A stretch of 64,000 nucleotides of DNA from Nostoc sp. NIES-3756. GTDB taxonomy: Bacteria > Cyanobacteriota > Cyanobacteriia > Cyanobacteriales > Nostocaceae. The notes beneath the pieces are model-generated. The model searched no databases and was not told where the DNA came from. It worked only from the letters and a program-made list of their open reading frames with translations. The stretch lies in assembly GCF_001548375.1 (NCBI RefSeq), contig NZ_AP017295.1, positions 5,118,501 to 5,182,500 of the forward strand. Direction: 5' to 3'. This document shows positions 53,669 to 62,656 of this stretch, piece after piece (positions within the stretch are counted from its first letter, which is position 1; each line of letters opens with the position of its first letter). The position numbers and the translations under genes were made by a program.

Positions 53669-56023
53669 ATGGAATTTTCAATCGCTACACTCCTTGCCAA
53701 TTTCACCGATGATAAATTGGTAGCTCGCAAAGTTTTAGAAAAGAAACTCGGTTGCGAGGATGAAGACAGTTTAGAAAAACTCCACATCGCCCTGGAAGTA
53801 TTAGAGAAAATTGGGGTTTTGGGGAAAGAACGCGGGAAATATCGCCGCATCTCGGAAGAAGGTCTAATCGAGGCCAAGTTGCGTTGTTCGAGTAAAGGCT
53901 TTTGTTTCGCTATTCAAGATGTAGAGGGGGCTGAGGATATTTACATCCGGGAAAGTCACCTCAGTAATGCGTGGAATGGCGATCGCGTTTTGGTACGTGT
54001 TCTCAAAGAAGGTAGTCGTCGTCGTTCCCCAGAGGGCGAGGTGAAGCTGATTCTGGAACGTTCCAATCACACTCTACTAGCGCGGATTAAGCAAGTGGAA
54101 GGTGGTTTCCGTGCTGTTCCCTTGGATGACAGATTGCTGTTTGAGTTAAAAATTCTAGCTAACAAGTTGAAGCTAGAAGAAGCAATTGATCACCTCGCCC
54201 ACGTCGAAGTCCTGCGTTATCCTTTAGCCCAATATCCGCCTTTAGGTCGCGTAGTGCAGATTTTGGGTAGTGATGCAGAAGCGGCGGCGGATATAGATTT
54301 AGTTACATGTAAACATGACTTAGCTCGTAATTTCCCTGAGTCGATATTAGAAGCAGCCGCTAAGTTACCCAAAAGGTTACTCAAGGCAGACCTCAAAAAT
54401 AAACTAGATTTACGCAATCTGTTTACCTTTACAATTACTAGTATTAATGGCGACACTAAGGTAGTAGAAAATGCCCTCAGTTTAGAAAAAACGATTTCTG
54501 GTAATTGGCAATTAGGTTTTCACATTGCTGATGTTTCTCACTATGTCCAACCAGATGAACCCCTAGATAGGGAAGCTATTAAACGGGGTAGGTCGGTATA
54601 TTTGGGAGATTTAGTATTGCCCATGCTACCAGATACAGTGGCCGATCGCGCTTCACTAGTAACGGGAAGCGATCGCTTGGCACTATCTTTCTTAATTACC
54701 ATTTCCCCTCAATCCGGGGAAGTTTTAGAATGGGAAATTCAACCCAGTGTAATTAACGTAGACACCAGCATCACCAAGCAACAAGCACAAGCCATTCTGC
54801 AAGGTGAAGTTGGCAAAAAAGACTCACCACAGGTAGTAGAAATACTCCAGAACTTAGCCACTATTGCTCAAGGCATCAAAGAATCACGCCTAACCCGTGG
54901 TAGCTTGCAGTTAAATCTGCCGTCAAATCAAAACCCCTACTACGACGAAGGCATTTTAGGGGCTGTGTTGGTGAATGATTCTCCAGTGCGATCGCTGCTG
55001 GCAGAATTGGTGTTATTAGTGAATGAATTAATAGCAACCCATCTCAGTGCTTTAGGTGTTCCCGCCATTTGGCGAGTTCAAGGTACACCAGACTCAGAAG
55101 ATGTGCAAGAAATGCTGAAATTGGCAATTAATTTAGGGGTTGAACTGGCACTAGAACCAGATGTAGAAATTGAACCCCTAGATTATCAACAGTTAACTAG
55201 GGCATTTGCTGAGTCTCCCTCAGAACAGGTGTTAACTTATCTTCTACAAGATACCCTCAAGCCGGCAGCCTACAGCACCACCAAAACATCTCACTTTGGT
55301 TTAGCACTACCACAATACACCCACTTCACTTCGCCCATGCGCCGTTATCCAGATTTGCTGATGCAGAGAGTATATTATCAGCTACTAGAACACGGACGCG
55401 ATCGCCGCAATACCAGAGTCAAAGAACGGGTGAACCTGCGCCACTCCTCTAGCCACGCCGAAATTAACTGGAATGTTTTAGCGCCAGAGTTGCAGCAGGA
55501 AATGCAAAGCGACTTGACTAGGGTGATTATCCAAATCAACGATAGGGAGAAAGAAGTCCAAGAAGCCGAAGCCGATTTAGCTGGGTTGCAAAAAGCCCAA
55601 TTGATGAAACAGCGTATTGGGCAAGTCTTTCAAGGCGTGATTACTGGTGTGCAGTCCTACGGTTTCTTCGTAGAAATTGAAGTCCCAGCCGCCGAAGCAG
55701 CCACGAGTACTGGCGGGCCTTTGCGTGTTGAAGGATTAGTACATGTCAGTTCTCTCAAAGATGACTGGTATGAGTACCGCGCTAGACAACAAGCACTCTT
55801 TGGCAGAAAAAATCGTGCTTCTTATAGATTAGGCGATCGCGTTTCCGTACAAGTTAAGAGTGTCGATTACTATCGCCAGCAAATTGATTTAGTCACCGTT
55901 GGTAGTGATGGCGTACCCAAAAATCTAAGTATCGGCGATGTCAATGGTGATATTGGTGATATATACCTACCAAATGACCTTGATTCTGACGACTTAGATC
56001 CCTATGCTGATGATGAAGAATAA
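53669..56023 (+). CDS. zam: RNase II/R-family protein (Zam-like) with degenerate catalytic site
   Basis: The 784-residue product has cold-shock-like domains (residues 65-235), an RNB domain (about 245-560) and a C-terminal S1 domain (GQVFQGVITGVQSYGFFVEI near 645). RNB motifs downstream are conserved: HIADVSHYVQPDEPLD, RGRSVYLGDLVLPMLP and FTSPMRRYPDLLMQR. The catalytic segment, normally TID…DxDDA, instead reads DLRNLFTFTITSINGDTKVV then ENALSLEK (247-274), so the four metal-binding Asp residues are not there. It resembles the cyanobacterial Zam (acetazolamide-resistance) protein more than canonical RNase R. It probably binds RNA without normal exonuclease activity. The symbol is moderately sure. 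Confidence 0.75.
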   Translation: MEFSIATLLANFTDDKLVARKVLEKKLGCEDEDSLEKLHIALEVLEKIGVLGKERGKYRRISEEGLIEAKLRCSSKGFCFAIQDVEGAEDIYIRESHLSNAWNGDRVLVRVLKEGSRRRSPEGEVKLILERSNHTLLARIKQVEGGFRAVPLDDRLLFELKILANKLKLEEAIDHLAHVEVLRYPLAQYPPLGRVVQILGSDAEAAADIDLVTCKHDLARNFPESILEAAAKLPKRLLKADLKNKLDLRNLFTFTITSINGDTKVVENALSLEKTISGNWQLGFHIADVSHYVQPDEPLDREAIKRGRSVYLGDLVLPMLPDTVADRASLVTGSDRLALSFLITISPQSGEVLEWEIQPSVINVDTSITKQQAQAILQGEVGKKDSPQVVEILQNLATIAQGIKESRLTRGSLQLNLPSNQNPYYDEGILGAVLVNDSPVRSLLAELVLLVNELIATHLSALGVPAIWRVQGTPDSEDVQEMLKLAINLGVELALEPDVEIEPLDYQQLTRAFAESPSEQVLTYLLQDTLKPAAYSTTKTSHFGLALPQYTHFTSPMRRYPDLLMQRVYYQLLEHGRDRRNTRVKERVNLRHSSSHAEINWNVLAPELQQEMQSDLTRVIIQINDREKEVQEAEADLAGLQKAQLMKQRIGQVFQGVITGVQSYGFFVEIEVPAAEAATSTGGPLRVEGLVHVSSLKDDWYEYRARQQALFGRKNRASYRLGDRVSVQVKSVDYYRQQIDLVTVGSDGVPKNLSIGDVNGDIGDIYLPNDLDSDDLDPYADDEE

Positions 56024-56040
56024 GTTTTGTTAAGTATCTG

Positions 56041-56670
56041 GTGTCACAACATAACAAACCCCTAATTATCGGCGTATCAGGAGCATCTGGACTGATTTAC
56101 GCCGTTCGCGCCCTGAAATACCTGCTTGCAGCCGACTATGAAATTGAATTAGTCGCTTCTAAATCAACATACATAGTTTGGCAAGCAGAACAGGAAATTC
56201 GGATGCCAGCAGAACCACTTCAGCAAGAGCAATTCTGGCGAGAACAAGCCGGAGTTGCTCATTCTGGTAAACTGCGTTGCCATCCTTGGAACGATGTAGG
56301 AGCCAATATCGCCAGTGGTTCCTTTCGTAGCTTGGGGATGATTGTGATTCCTTGTAGTATGAGTACAGTAGCCAAGCTAGCAGGTGGCTTAAGTTCTGAT
56401 TTACTAGAACGGGCGGCTGACGTTCAATTAAAAGAAGGACGTAAACTAGTTATCGTTCCCAGAGAAACCCCATTCAGCCTAATTCACCTGCGAAACTTAA
56501 CCACCTTAGCGGAAACTGGAGTCCGCATAGTCCCCGCCATCCCGGCTTGGTATCACAACCCGCAAACAATCGAGGACTTAGTTGATTTTGTTGTTGCTCG
56601 TACTTTAGATCAACTCGACATTGATTGTGTACCCTTGAGAAGATGGGAAGGAGGGAAGCGTAATTCGTAA
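56041..56670 (+). CDS. ubiX: UbiX-type flavin prenyltransferase
   Basis: UbiX makes prenylated FMN, the cofactor of UbiD decarboxylases. The GTG start at 56041 is 18 bases after the Zam-like gene's stop. The 209-residue product has the flavin site IGVSGASGLIYAVRALKYLL near residues 10-29, the PCSMSTVAKLAGGLSSDLLE motif near 103-122 and RKLVIVPRETPFSLIHLRNL near 134-153, all family-typical. The last codons (KRNS) and the stop read CGTAATTCGTAA, part of an AATTCGT repeat. The LapA gene starts four bases later, so the three genes probably form an operon. Confidence 0.92.
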   Translation: MSQHNKPLIIGVSGASGLIYAVRALKYLLAADYEIELVASKSTYIVWQAEQEIRMPAEPLQQEQFWREQAGVAHSGKLRCHPWNDVGANIASGSFRSLGMIVIPCSMSTVAKLAGGLSSDLLERAADVQLKEGRKLVIVPRETPFSLIHLRNLTTLAETGVRIVPAIPAWYHNPQTIEDLVDFVVARTLDQLDIDCVPLRRWEGGKRNS

Positions 56671-56674
56671 TTCT

Positions 56675-57334
56675 ATGGCTGTAATTCGCTTAACTTTATT
56701 AGTAGTAGTACTAGGTGGACTAACACTGCTGTTAGTGCAAAATTTTTCGCCAGCATTACCTCTGGTATTTTTAGGTATGCGAAGCCAGCCAATACCCTTG
56801 GCAGTGTGGATACTATTTAGTACGGCGGCTGGTGCTGGCACATCTTTATTGATAACTAGCTTGTTTAGATTATCTAATTATTTTGGTGGGCAATCACGGC
56901 AAACACCGCCCAAATCAACCACCAGGCGTAGTACAGCTAACCGCAAAGAAGAATTTACACCTCCTCCATCAAGTAAAGAAGCAGCAAGTAAAACCAACTA
57001 CGCTGCTAGTGATGAGTTTGATGATTGGGAAACCAATAGTGCAGATGATGACTGGGATATTGAAGACAAACCACGGGAAGCAACCACAACCAAATCTCAG
57101 CCTGATTCATTTTCAGATTCTTCCACTTACGAACGCCCACAACAACCTAAAAGCGGTAGTCAGTCTGGTTCTACATATTCTTACAGTTACAGAGAACCAA
57201 AAAACACCGCAGCCGGAAAAACCGAATCAGTTTACGATGCTGATTACCGAGTCATCATTCCCCCATATCAGCCACCCACTAAAGATACAACTGATGATGA
57301 TGACGATGATTGGGGCTTTGATGATGATGAATAA
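56675..57334 (+). CDS. LapA-domain (DUF1049) membrane protein with acidic tail
   Basis: The 219-residue product has two membrane helices, residues 4-24 (IRLTLLVVVLGGLTLLLVQN) and about 41-63 (PLAVWILFSTAAGAGTSLL), matching the LapA/DUF1049 domain. The long soluble tail is Ser/Thr/Pro-rich, with acidic Asp/Trp patches (DEFDDWETNSADDDWDIED) and a final DDDDDWGFDDDE. A DYRVIIPPYQPP motif precedes the acidic end. It follows ubiX by four bases. LapA proteins often take part in envelope assembly; no specific role is shown here. Confidence 0.75.
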   Translation: MAVIRLTLLVVVLGGLTLLLVQNFSPALPLVFLGMRSQPIPLAVWILFSTAAGAGTSLLITSLFRLSNYFGGQSRQTPPKSTTRRSTANRKEEFTPPPSSKEAASKTNYAASDEFDDWETNSADDDWDIEDKPREATTTKSQPDSFSDSSTYERPQQPKSGSQSGSTYSYSYREPKNTAAGKTESVYDADYRVIIPPYQPPTKDTTDDDDDDWGFDDDE

Positions 57335-57403
57335 GAGTACTGAGTTATGTTAGCGGTAGCGGGGCGATGAGCAGCGTGCTGAGTTATAAGTAAGAGTTCC
57401 TTA

Positions 57404-57432
57404 CCTCCTGCCTTCTGCCTTCTGCCTCCTGT
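57404..57432. repeat. CTGCCTT short tandem repeat
   Basis: Three to four CTGCCTT/CTGCCTC heptamers at about 57409-57430 separate the convergent LapA and 64-aa genes. Confidence 0.7.
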
Positions 57433-57433
57433 C

Positions 57434-57628
57434 TCACTTCACTCCACACCGTTCACGAGATTCCTGCTTGACCTTACCGCTCATAGCAGCTTCTTGCAAA
57501 CTCATGAACGCATTCAAATCTTCTAAATCATAGTGAGTAGTTAGTAGATAGCGGAGTTTATTTTCTGCTTCAACTGTAAGATAGCCTGTAGCTAAAGCTT
57601 GTTGCACAACATCACGGATTCGAGTCAT
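57434..57628 (-). CDS. Small cyanobacterial protein, function unknown
   Basis: I start at the ATG 57628 (MTRIRDVVQQALATGYLTV), giving 64 residues; a longer in-frame start at 57652 adds eight. It is all-helical and mixed-charge, with AENKLRYLLTTHYDLEDLN in the middle and a basic end. The conserved look (MTRIRDVV… YLLxxxYDLEDL) resembles a small protein widespread in cyanobacteria. I know no function. Confidence 0.65.
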   Translation of the reverse strand: MTRIRDVVQQALATGYLTVEAENKLRYLLTTHYDLEDLNAFMSLQEAAMSGKVKQESRERCGVK

Positions 57629-58563
57629 GGCTGATGCCTCATTACACACCACATTAATTAAATTGGGCTAAAGACTGTAGGATATGCAGTAATTTTTATG
57701 CTTCAACCGTTAATGTTGTTAAAGCTATCTGGTGTTTTTTTACAATTAGCATCGTCATTTTTTACACCTGAATCTGCAATAGTGATTGATTAAAGCCAAT
57801 TATCGCTAAATCTAAAATTTCTGGTTATGTGTTGAATAAAACACCGTATCATGTCCAAATGAAATCGTCTTGAGAAGTATAGAGCCAGTCTTATTTATAG
57901 TGACTGAATTTTGCTAATTAAAGTTTCAAAGAAGTTTTATTAAATTTCTTTTAAACTTAAATCTACATAATACATTACTACGAAGTCACCTAAAAAAAGT
58001 GATTAAATTGGTGATAAATCTATCTAAAATTTATTTTGGCTGGATGGGAAAATTGCTGATACATTGTCTTAGTTACATTCAATACATATAAGACTGTAAT
58101 AGCACCAATTAAGTGTCAATAAATAGATGAGTTGACAAAGGCTACAAATAACTAAAGCTTGAAAAATGTACACTAATTTAGTTTGGAATACAAGAAAACT
58201 AACGTTGCAGCTAAATTATCCCAAAAGACACAGAGACAATAATATTATTCGGCGATCGCTATTTTTTGCACCTACCCTAGAGCAGATATTAGCTTAACTA
58301 ATTCATGTTTTCTGTCTTAACTCAAAAATTGTAATCACAGATACAGTAAAAAATAAATTTATCAATTAAATGGAAGTTTTTTATTCCCTAATTGAAAGGT
58401 AAACATCAAAATTTGACCTAATTCCGGACTTGAAGGAGTATACGATTGAGCGTCTAATAGAGGAGAATTTTAAATTGGGTGCGAAGCAGGCAAAGACACT
58501 TTGACAGCGCATCTCAACAACTATAGAAAAGTCAGTCGTTGCATAACGGAGAATTAGACGAGA
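57629..58563. other. Long AT-rich intergenic region upstream of aroK
   Basis: About 930 bases with very low GC and no supported reading frame. It must contain promoters for the 64-aa gene and for aroK. One HIP1-type site (GGCGATCGC near 58251) is present. No terminator, RNA gene or strong palindrome was found by eye. Confidence 0.4.
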
Positions 58564-59118
58564 GTGAGTAGTTTATTGCAGGGAGTTAATCTCTACTTAA
58601 TCGGGATGATGGGTGCTGGTAAGACTACAGTAGGACATATACTTGCCAAGCAATTGGGTTATGGGTTTGTAGATACGGATAATATTATTGCCCAAGCTGC
58701 CAAAAAATCCATCAATGAAATATTTGCCGCAGAAGGGGAAGAAGGATTTCGCCAAATAGAAAGCGATGTGCTGGCGCAGGTTTGCGCCCATACTAAGTTA
58801 ACTGTAGCCACAGGTGGCGGTATTGTCTTGCGGCGAGAAAACTGGAGTTATCTGCACCACGGTTTAATTGTGTGGCTAGATGTGCCAGTCGATTTACTAT
58901 ACGCACGTTTAGCAGAGGATACCACAAGACCATTGCTGCAAGACCCTGATCCCCAAGGAAAATTGCGATCGCTCCTTGAGGCGCGAACACCTCTTTATTC
59001 CCAAGCGGACTTGCGTATCTCAGTCAAAGCCGAAGAAACACCAGAACAAATTGCCGATAAAGTCATACAGGCAATTCCTAGCGTGTTGAAAAAGCAGGAG
59101 GCAGGAGAAAATAACTAA
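58564..59118 (+). CDS. aroK: Shikimate kinase
   Basis: It phosphorylates shikimate at the 3-hydroxyl in aromatic amino-acid synthesis. The GTG start at 58564 (MSSLLQGVNLYL) gives 184 residues, the normal size. The P-loop is GMMGAGKTTVG near 14-24. The shikimate-binding DTDNII is near 38, EEGFRQIES is near 59 and ATGGGIVLRREN is near 82. The lid Arg is in DTTRPLL near 119. The gene end (EAGENN) runs into a GACTGTT repeat array, whose first unit carries the stop. Confidence 0.93.
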   Translation: MSSLLQGVNLYLIGMMGAGKTTVGHILAKQLGYGFVDTDNIIAQAAKKSINEIFAAEGEEGFRQIESDVLAQVCAHTKLTVATGGGIVLRRENWSYLHHGLIVWLDVPVDLLYARLAEDTTRPLLQDPDPQGKLRSLLEARTPLYSQADLRISVKAEETPEQIADKVIQAIPSVLKKQEAGENN

Positions 59119-59182
59119 TGACTGTTGACTGTTGACTGTTGACTGTTGACTGTTGACAACTGAAAACTGACAACTGACAAGA
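59112..59182. repeat. GACTGTT/AACTGAC short tandem repeats
   Basis: Four to five GACTGTT heptamers at about 59120-59155 are followed by inverted-sense AACTGAC units to about 59180. They separate aroK and argB; the aroK stop is at the left edge. Confidence 0.85.
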
Positions 59183-59262
59183 TATGTAATAAGAGATTGT
59201 GACTCGTAGCAAAGTCTTTTACACTGACTGCATAAATATTAATAAATTTCCACGGCTTCTCG

Positions 59263-60156
59263 ATGATGGTCAACGATATTGAGTATATCAGGCAAGCTGA
59301 AGCTACTCGTGTACAGGTACTAAGCGAGGCACTACCTTATATTCAACAATTTGCCGGGCGCACCGTTGTTGTTAAATATGGTGGTGCGGCAATGAAAGAT
59401 AGCAAGCTTAAAGACCAAGTGATCCGCGATATTGTGTTTTTGTCTTGCGTTGGGTTGCGACCAATCTTAGTACACGGCGGCGGCCCAGAAATTAACAGTT
59501 GGTTAGATAAGTTAGGCATCGAACCACAATTTAAAAATGGTCTGCGAGTTACCGATGCGCCCACAATGGATGTAGTAGAGATGGTGTTAGTGGGTCGAGT
59601 GAATAAAGAAATTGTCTCTTTAATTAACCAAGCTGGCGGGTTGGCGGTGGGGCTTTGTGGTAAAGATGGTAACTTAATTACTGCTCGTCCTCAAGGTCAA
59701 GAGGGTATCGGCTTCGTCGGGGAAGTAAGTAACGTTAATATCAAAATTTTGGAAACCTTAGCGAGTAACGGTTATATTCCCGTTGTCTCTAGCGTTGCTG
59801 CCGACGACTCAGGACAAGCTTATAATATCAACGCCGATACTGTAGCGGGTGAAATTGCGGCTGCTTTGGGTGCAGAAAAATTGATTTTATTAACGGATAC
59901 CAGAGGTATTTTAAAAGATTACAAAGACCCTGGCACCCTAATTCCTAAAGTAGATATTCGGGAAGCCCGGGAATTGATCGCTAGCGGTATCGTTAGCGGT
60001 GGCATGATCCCCAAAGTAACATGTTGTGTGCGATCGCTTGCCCAAGGAGTAAAAGCCGCACACATCATTGATGGCCGCCTTCCCCACGCTTTGTTACTAG
60101 AAATCTTTACTGATGTTGGGATTGGAACAATGATTCTTGGTTCTCAGTATAGTTAA
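59263..60156 (+). CDS. argB: N-acetylglutamate kinase
   Basis: ArgB phosphorylates N-acetylglutamate in arginine synthesis and in cyanobacteria is the target of the PII signalling protein. The start could be the ATG at 59263 or 59266. The 297-residue length is normal. [13 protein letters not shown] holds the catalytic Lys. [20 protein letters not shown] is near 65-84, [19 protein letters not shown] near 174-192, and the ATP-site [13 protein letters not shown] near 206-218. The N-terminal helix [20 protein letters not shown] and the C-terminal region match arginine-sensitive, PII-binding forms. The sensitivity is inferred from family. Confidence 0.95.
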   Translation: MMVNDIEYIRQAEATRVQVLSEALPYIQQFAGRTVVVKYGGAAMKDSKLKDQVIRDIVFLSCVGLRPILVHGGGPEINSWLDKLGIEPQFKNGLRVTDAPTMDVVEMVLVGRVNKEIVSLINQAGGLAVGLCGKDGNLITARPQGQEGIGFVGEVSNVNIKILETLASNGYIPVVSSVAADDSGQAYNINADTVAGEIAAALGAEKLILLTDTRGILKDYKDPGTLIPKVDIREARELIASGIVSGGMIPKVTCCVRSLAQGVKAAHIIDGRLPHALLLEIFTDVGIGTMILGSQYS

Positions 60157-60335
60157 GTTATGAGGGAATGGGGGATGAGGGAGATGACGAAGATGAGGGA
60201 GATGAGGGAGATGAGGGAGAGAAGGTACACAAAGCAAATAAAGTAAATAAAAATTCTTCCCCACTTCCCCTACTCCCCCCACTCTCCCTACTTCCTCATC
60301 TCTCTCTACTCTCTACTCCCCACTCCCTGTTTCCA
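60157..60335. repeat. GATGAGGGA and CTCCCTA short tandem repeats
   Basis: GATGAGGGA-type units at about 60172-60220 and CCCCACT/CTCCCTA-type units at about 60259-60328 fill the spacer between argB and the TPR gene. They are roughly complementary and could pair across the spacer. Confidence 0.8.
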
Positions 60336-60361
60336 AAACAATGCTGATTAGTGAGTAAAAA

Positions 60362-60883
60362 GTGACTACAGAAAGTTTAGAACTGGCTAGAACTCGATAT
60401 CAAGCAGGCAAGGCTGCTTTTGAAAGTGGACAATATCGAGAAGCAGTAGAAAATCTAGAAAAAGCTAGGGCTTTGTTGGCGCGGAATACTCGCCTTGGGG
60501 GTGAGGTGGAACTTTGGTTAGTGACAGCCTATGAAGCAGCCGGACGCACAGAAGATGCGATCGCACTTTGTCAACAACTACGTCGTCATCCCCATTCAGA
60601 AACTAGCCAGCAAGCCCGTCGTTTGCTTTACATTCTACAAGCGCCAAGGCTGAAAAGACCTAGTAATTGGATGACGGAGATTCCCGATTTAGGCGCATTG
60701 TCTGATAATGAGTCCAAAGTTCGGATCACAGCCAAGCCACGTAAACCCAGTGAACCCAAACCACCTGCTGAACCAGAATTTGTTGATCTGTCCCAAGTCA
60801 ATACTAAAGATAATCGCTTTATTTGGTTGGCTTTAATTGTGATTGGATTAACTATCTCCTATTTGGTTTGGTTGGGTTTTTAG
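60362..60883 (+). CDS. TPR-like tail-anchored membrane protein
   Basis: The GTG start at 60362 begins MTTESLELARTRYQAGKAAF. The 173-residue product has two to three TPR-like helices in residues 5-95 (ESGQYREAVENLEKARALLA, AAGRTEDAIALCQQLRRHP). A Pro/Lys-rich linker (KPRKPSEPKPPAEPEF) follows, and one membrane helix at the end (FIWLALIVIGLTISYLVWLG). This layout suggests a cytoplasmic docking domain tethered to a membrane. No specific family name is recognised. Confidence 0.7.
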   Translation: MTTESLELARTRYQAGKAAFESGQYREAVENLEKARALLARNTRLGGEVELWLVTAYEAAGRTEDAIALCQQLRRHPHSETSQQARRLLYILQAPRLKRPSNWMTEIPDLGALSDNESKVRITAKPRKPSEPKPPAEPEFVDLSQVNTKDNRFIWLALIVIGLTISYLVWLGF

Positions 60884-60909
60884 GAGGCAGTGGTTCGACT
60901 ACGCTCACC

Positions 60910-60964
60910 AACCAGGCAGGAGGGAAAGGATAATAACTAATGACTAATGACCAATGACTAATGA
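60910..60964. repeat. TAATGAC short tandem repeat
   Basis: TAATGAC/CAATGAC heptamers at about 60932-60964. One unit supplies an ATG (60961) in frame with the DUF3153 gene, which is probably not its true start. Confidence 0.75.
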
Positions 60965-60984
60965 CATTGAGGAGAATATATTTA

Positions 60985-61842
60985 ATGAGTTATGGTAATT
61001 TCGGTAAAGTTTTTAAGAGATTGATTCAAAGTTTTCAGTTTATTTTATCAAAATTAACTGAGAGAAACAAAATTAGGAAACCCATCTTTTTATTAGTGGC
61101 AGTAGTCTCATTATTATTGTCTGGCTGTGTTGAATATGATGTAGGTGTTAATTTTAATAACTCTAATAGTGGACAACTGGTGCAGCATATCAAATTAGGT
61201 GAACAGCTTACCAGTTTTAGCGGTGATTATGTCTACGAATGGTTAAATAGTATAGAGCGCCGCGCACGTAAACTAGAAGGTACAGCTAAACGAATTTCTA
61301 GAGAAGAAGTTGTTGTCACAATTCCCTTTAGTAATGGGAGAGAATTACAAACAAAGTTTAATGAGTTTTTTAATTCTGGTAGGCAACAAACAACAGAAAC
61401 TGGTGCAGCAGGGAACTCGGAATTACCTAAAATTGAATCTAACTTACTCGTAGTACAGAATAACTTTCTGTTAGTAGAAAGAAATGAATTGATTTTTGAT
61501 TTAGACTTGCGATCGCTCTCTTTAATTGCTAGCAGAGGTAATGTTTTAGCCGATGCTGGTGCTATTCTCGATTTGGAATTTGGTGTAAAAACACCTTGGG
61601 GAGCAAAAAACATTCAAAGAGTAGAAACCGCACCTCAACCAGAAAATAAAGGCGGACAACTAGTTTGGCAACTACAACCCGGTGAACTCAACCATATAGA
61701 AGTAGTCTTCTGGCTACCCAGTCCTTTAGGCATCGGTGCTTTGTTAATCACTCTATTCGTCTTGGGCGGAATATATCTCAGATATACATTTATGCCCAAT
61801 CCCCAACTTCAACTTGCGACTAAACCCTCGGTAACAGAGTAG
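60985..61842 (+). CDS. DUF3153-type lipoprotein with C-terminal membrane helix
   Basis: I choose the ATG at 60985 (MSYGNFGKVFKR), preceded by GAGGAG; the upstream ATG at 60961 is within a repeat. The 285-residue product has a basic N-terminus, then a lipoprotein-like segment (IFLLVAVVSLLLSGC) with Cys near residue 50. A beta-rich extracytoplasmic domain starts at VEYDVGVNFNNSNSGQLVQH. It ends with a membrane helix (GIGALLITLFVLGGIYLRY). The VEYDVGVNF opening is characteristic of DUF3153, a cyanobacterial and plastid family of unknown function. Confidence 0.75.
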   Translation: MSYGNFGKVFKRLIQSFQFILSKLTERNKIRKPIFLLVAVVSLLLSGCVEYDVGVNFNNSNSGQLVQHIKLGEQLTSFSGDYVYEWLNSIERRARKLEGTAKRISREEVVVTIPFSNGRELQTKFNEFFNSGRQQTTETGAAGNSELPKIESNLLVVQNNFLLVERNELIFDLDLRSLSLIASRGNVLADAGAILDLEFGVKTPWGAKNIQRVETAPQPENKGGQLVWQLQPGELNHIEVVFWLPSPLGIGALLITLFVLGGIYLRYTFMPNPQLQLATKPSVTE

Positions 61843-61887
61843 GGACTGGGCTGATCAGTTAACTGATAACTTTTAACTGTTAACTGA

Positions 61888-62535
61888 TTAAGGTGATAGT
61901 CGCTGAATTTTCCAGCTACCATCCACATAAGTATAAAGCAGGCGATCGTGTAGGCGGCTAGAGCGTCCTTGCCAAAACTCGATTTCTGTGGGGATCACTC
62001 GCAAGCCTCCCCAATGCTGGGGTCTGGGAATCTCTTGATTTTCGTATTTACTTTGCAATTCCTGCATCCGTTGTTCTAGAACCTCCCGCGTGGGAATTAT
62101 TTCGCTTTGATTAGATGCCCATGCACCGAGACGACTTTTAGTAGGACGGCTTTCAAAATAGTAATCTGATTCGCTTTCTGAAACCTTCTCTACCCTGCCT
62201 AAAATTCTGACTTGGCGTTCTAATTCTGCCCACCAGAAAACCAATGCTGCTTGGGGATTTGCTGCGAGTTCTTGACCTTTACGGCTGTTATAGTTTGTGA
62301 AAAAGACAAAACCCCGTTCATCAAAGTCTTTTAACAACACCATCCTTGCCGAAGGCTTACCATCTGGCGTGGTTGTGGCAATAGTCATAGCATTAGGTTC
62401 TGGAAGTTGCGCCGCCAATGCCTGCTCAAACCATTTTTTAAATTGTATAAAAGGATTGGGGTCAACCTCGGTTTTGCTCAAACCTTCTAAGGTATAGTCT
62501 TTGCGAAGGTCGGCTATGGTTTTATCCATTGTCAT
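61888..62535 (-). CDS. pdxH: Pyridoxamine 5'-phosphate oxidase
   Basis: It oxidises pyridoxamine or pyridoxine 5'-phosphate to pyridoxal 5'-phosphate using FMN. The 215-residue length is normal. [20 protein letters not shown] (near 63-82) holds FMN- and substrate-binding residues. [20 protein letters not shown] is near 83-102, and [20 protein letters not shown] is near 127-146. The C-terminal [16 protein letters not shown] is the family signature. ATGs at 62535 and 62529 both follow a GGAAG site; either may be the start. Confidence 0.95.
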   Translation of the reverse strand: MTMDKTIADLRKDYTLEGLSKTEVDPNPFIQFKKWFEQALAAQLPEPNAMTIATTTPDGKPSARMVLLKDFDERGFVFFTNYNSRKGQELAANPQAALVFWWAELERQVRILGRVEKVSESESDYYFESRPTKSRLGAWASNQSEIIPTREVLEQRMQELQSKYENQEIPRPQHWGGLRVIPTEIEFWQGRSSRLHDRLLYTYVDGSWKIQRLSP

Positions 62536-62656
62536 TTACTTCCTTGTTATCTGATAGATTGACACACTTCCTTGTTAAATCTATTTATCATGATGATCAC
62601 TGCCAATACTACTTATACAAGTTTTCTTTTAGAGTAGCGAAAGTCTATTACATCAG

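Noticed and set aside
56883..57353. 156-codon frame overlapping the LapA gene.
   Set aside because: It is an out-of-frame shadow of the acidic low-complexity tail; the LapA frame has clear membrane helices and operon position.
60157..60335. Small RNA or terminator from the complementary GATGAGGGA and CTCCCTA tracts.
   Set aside because: Pairing is imperfect and such tracts occur at many spacers here, so this is better explained as repeat sequence.
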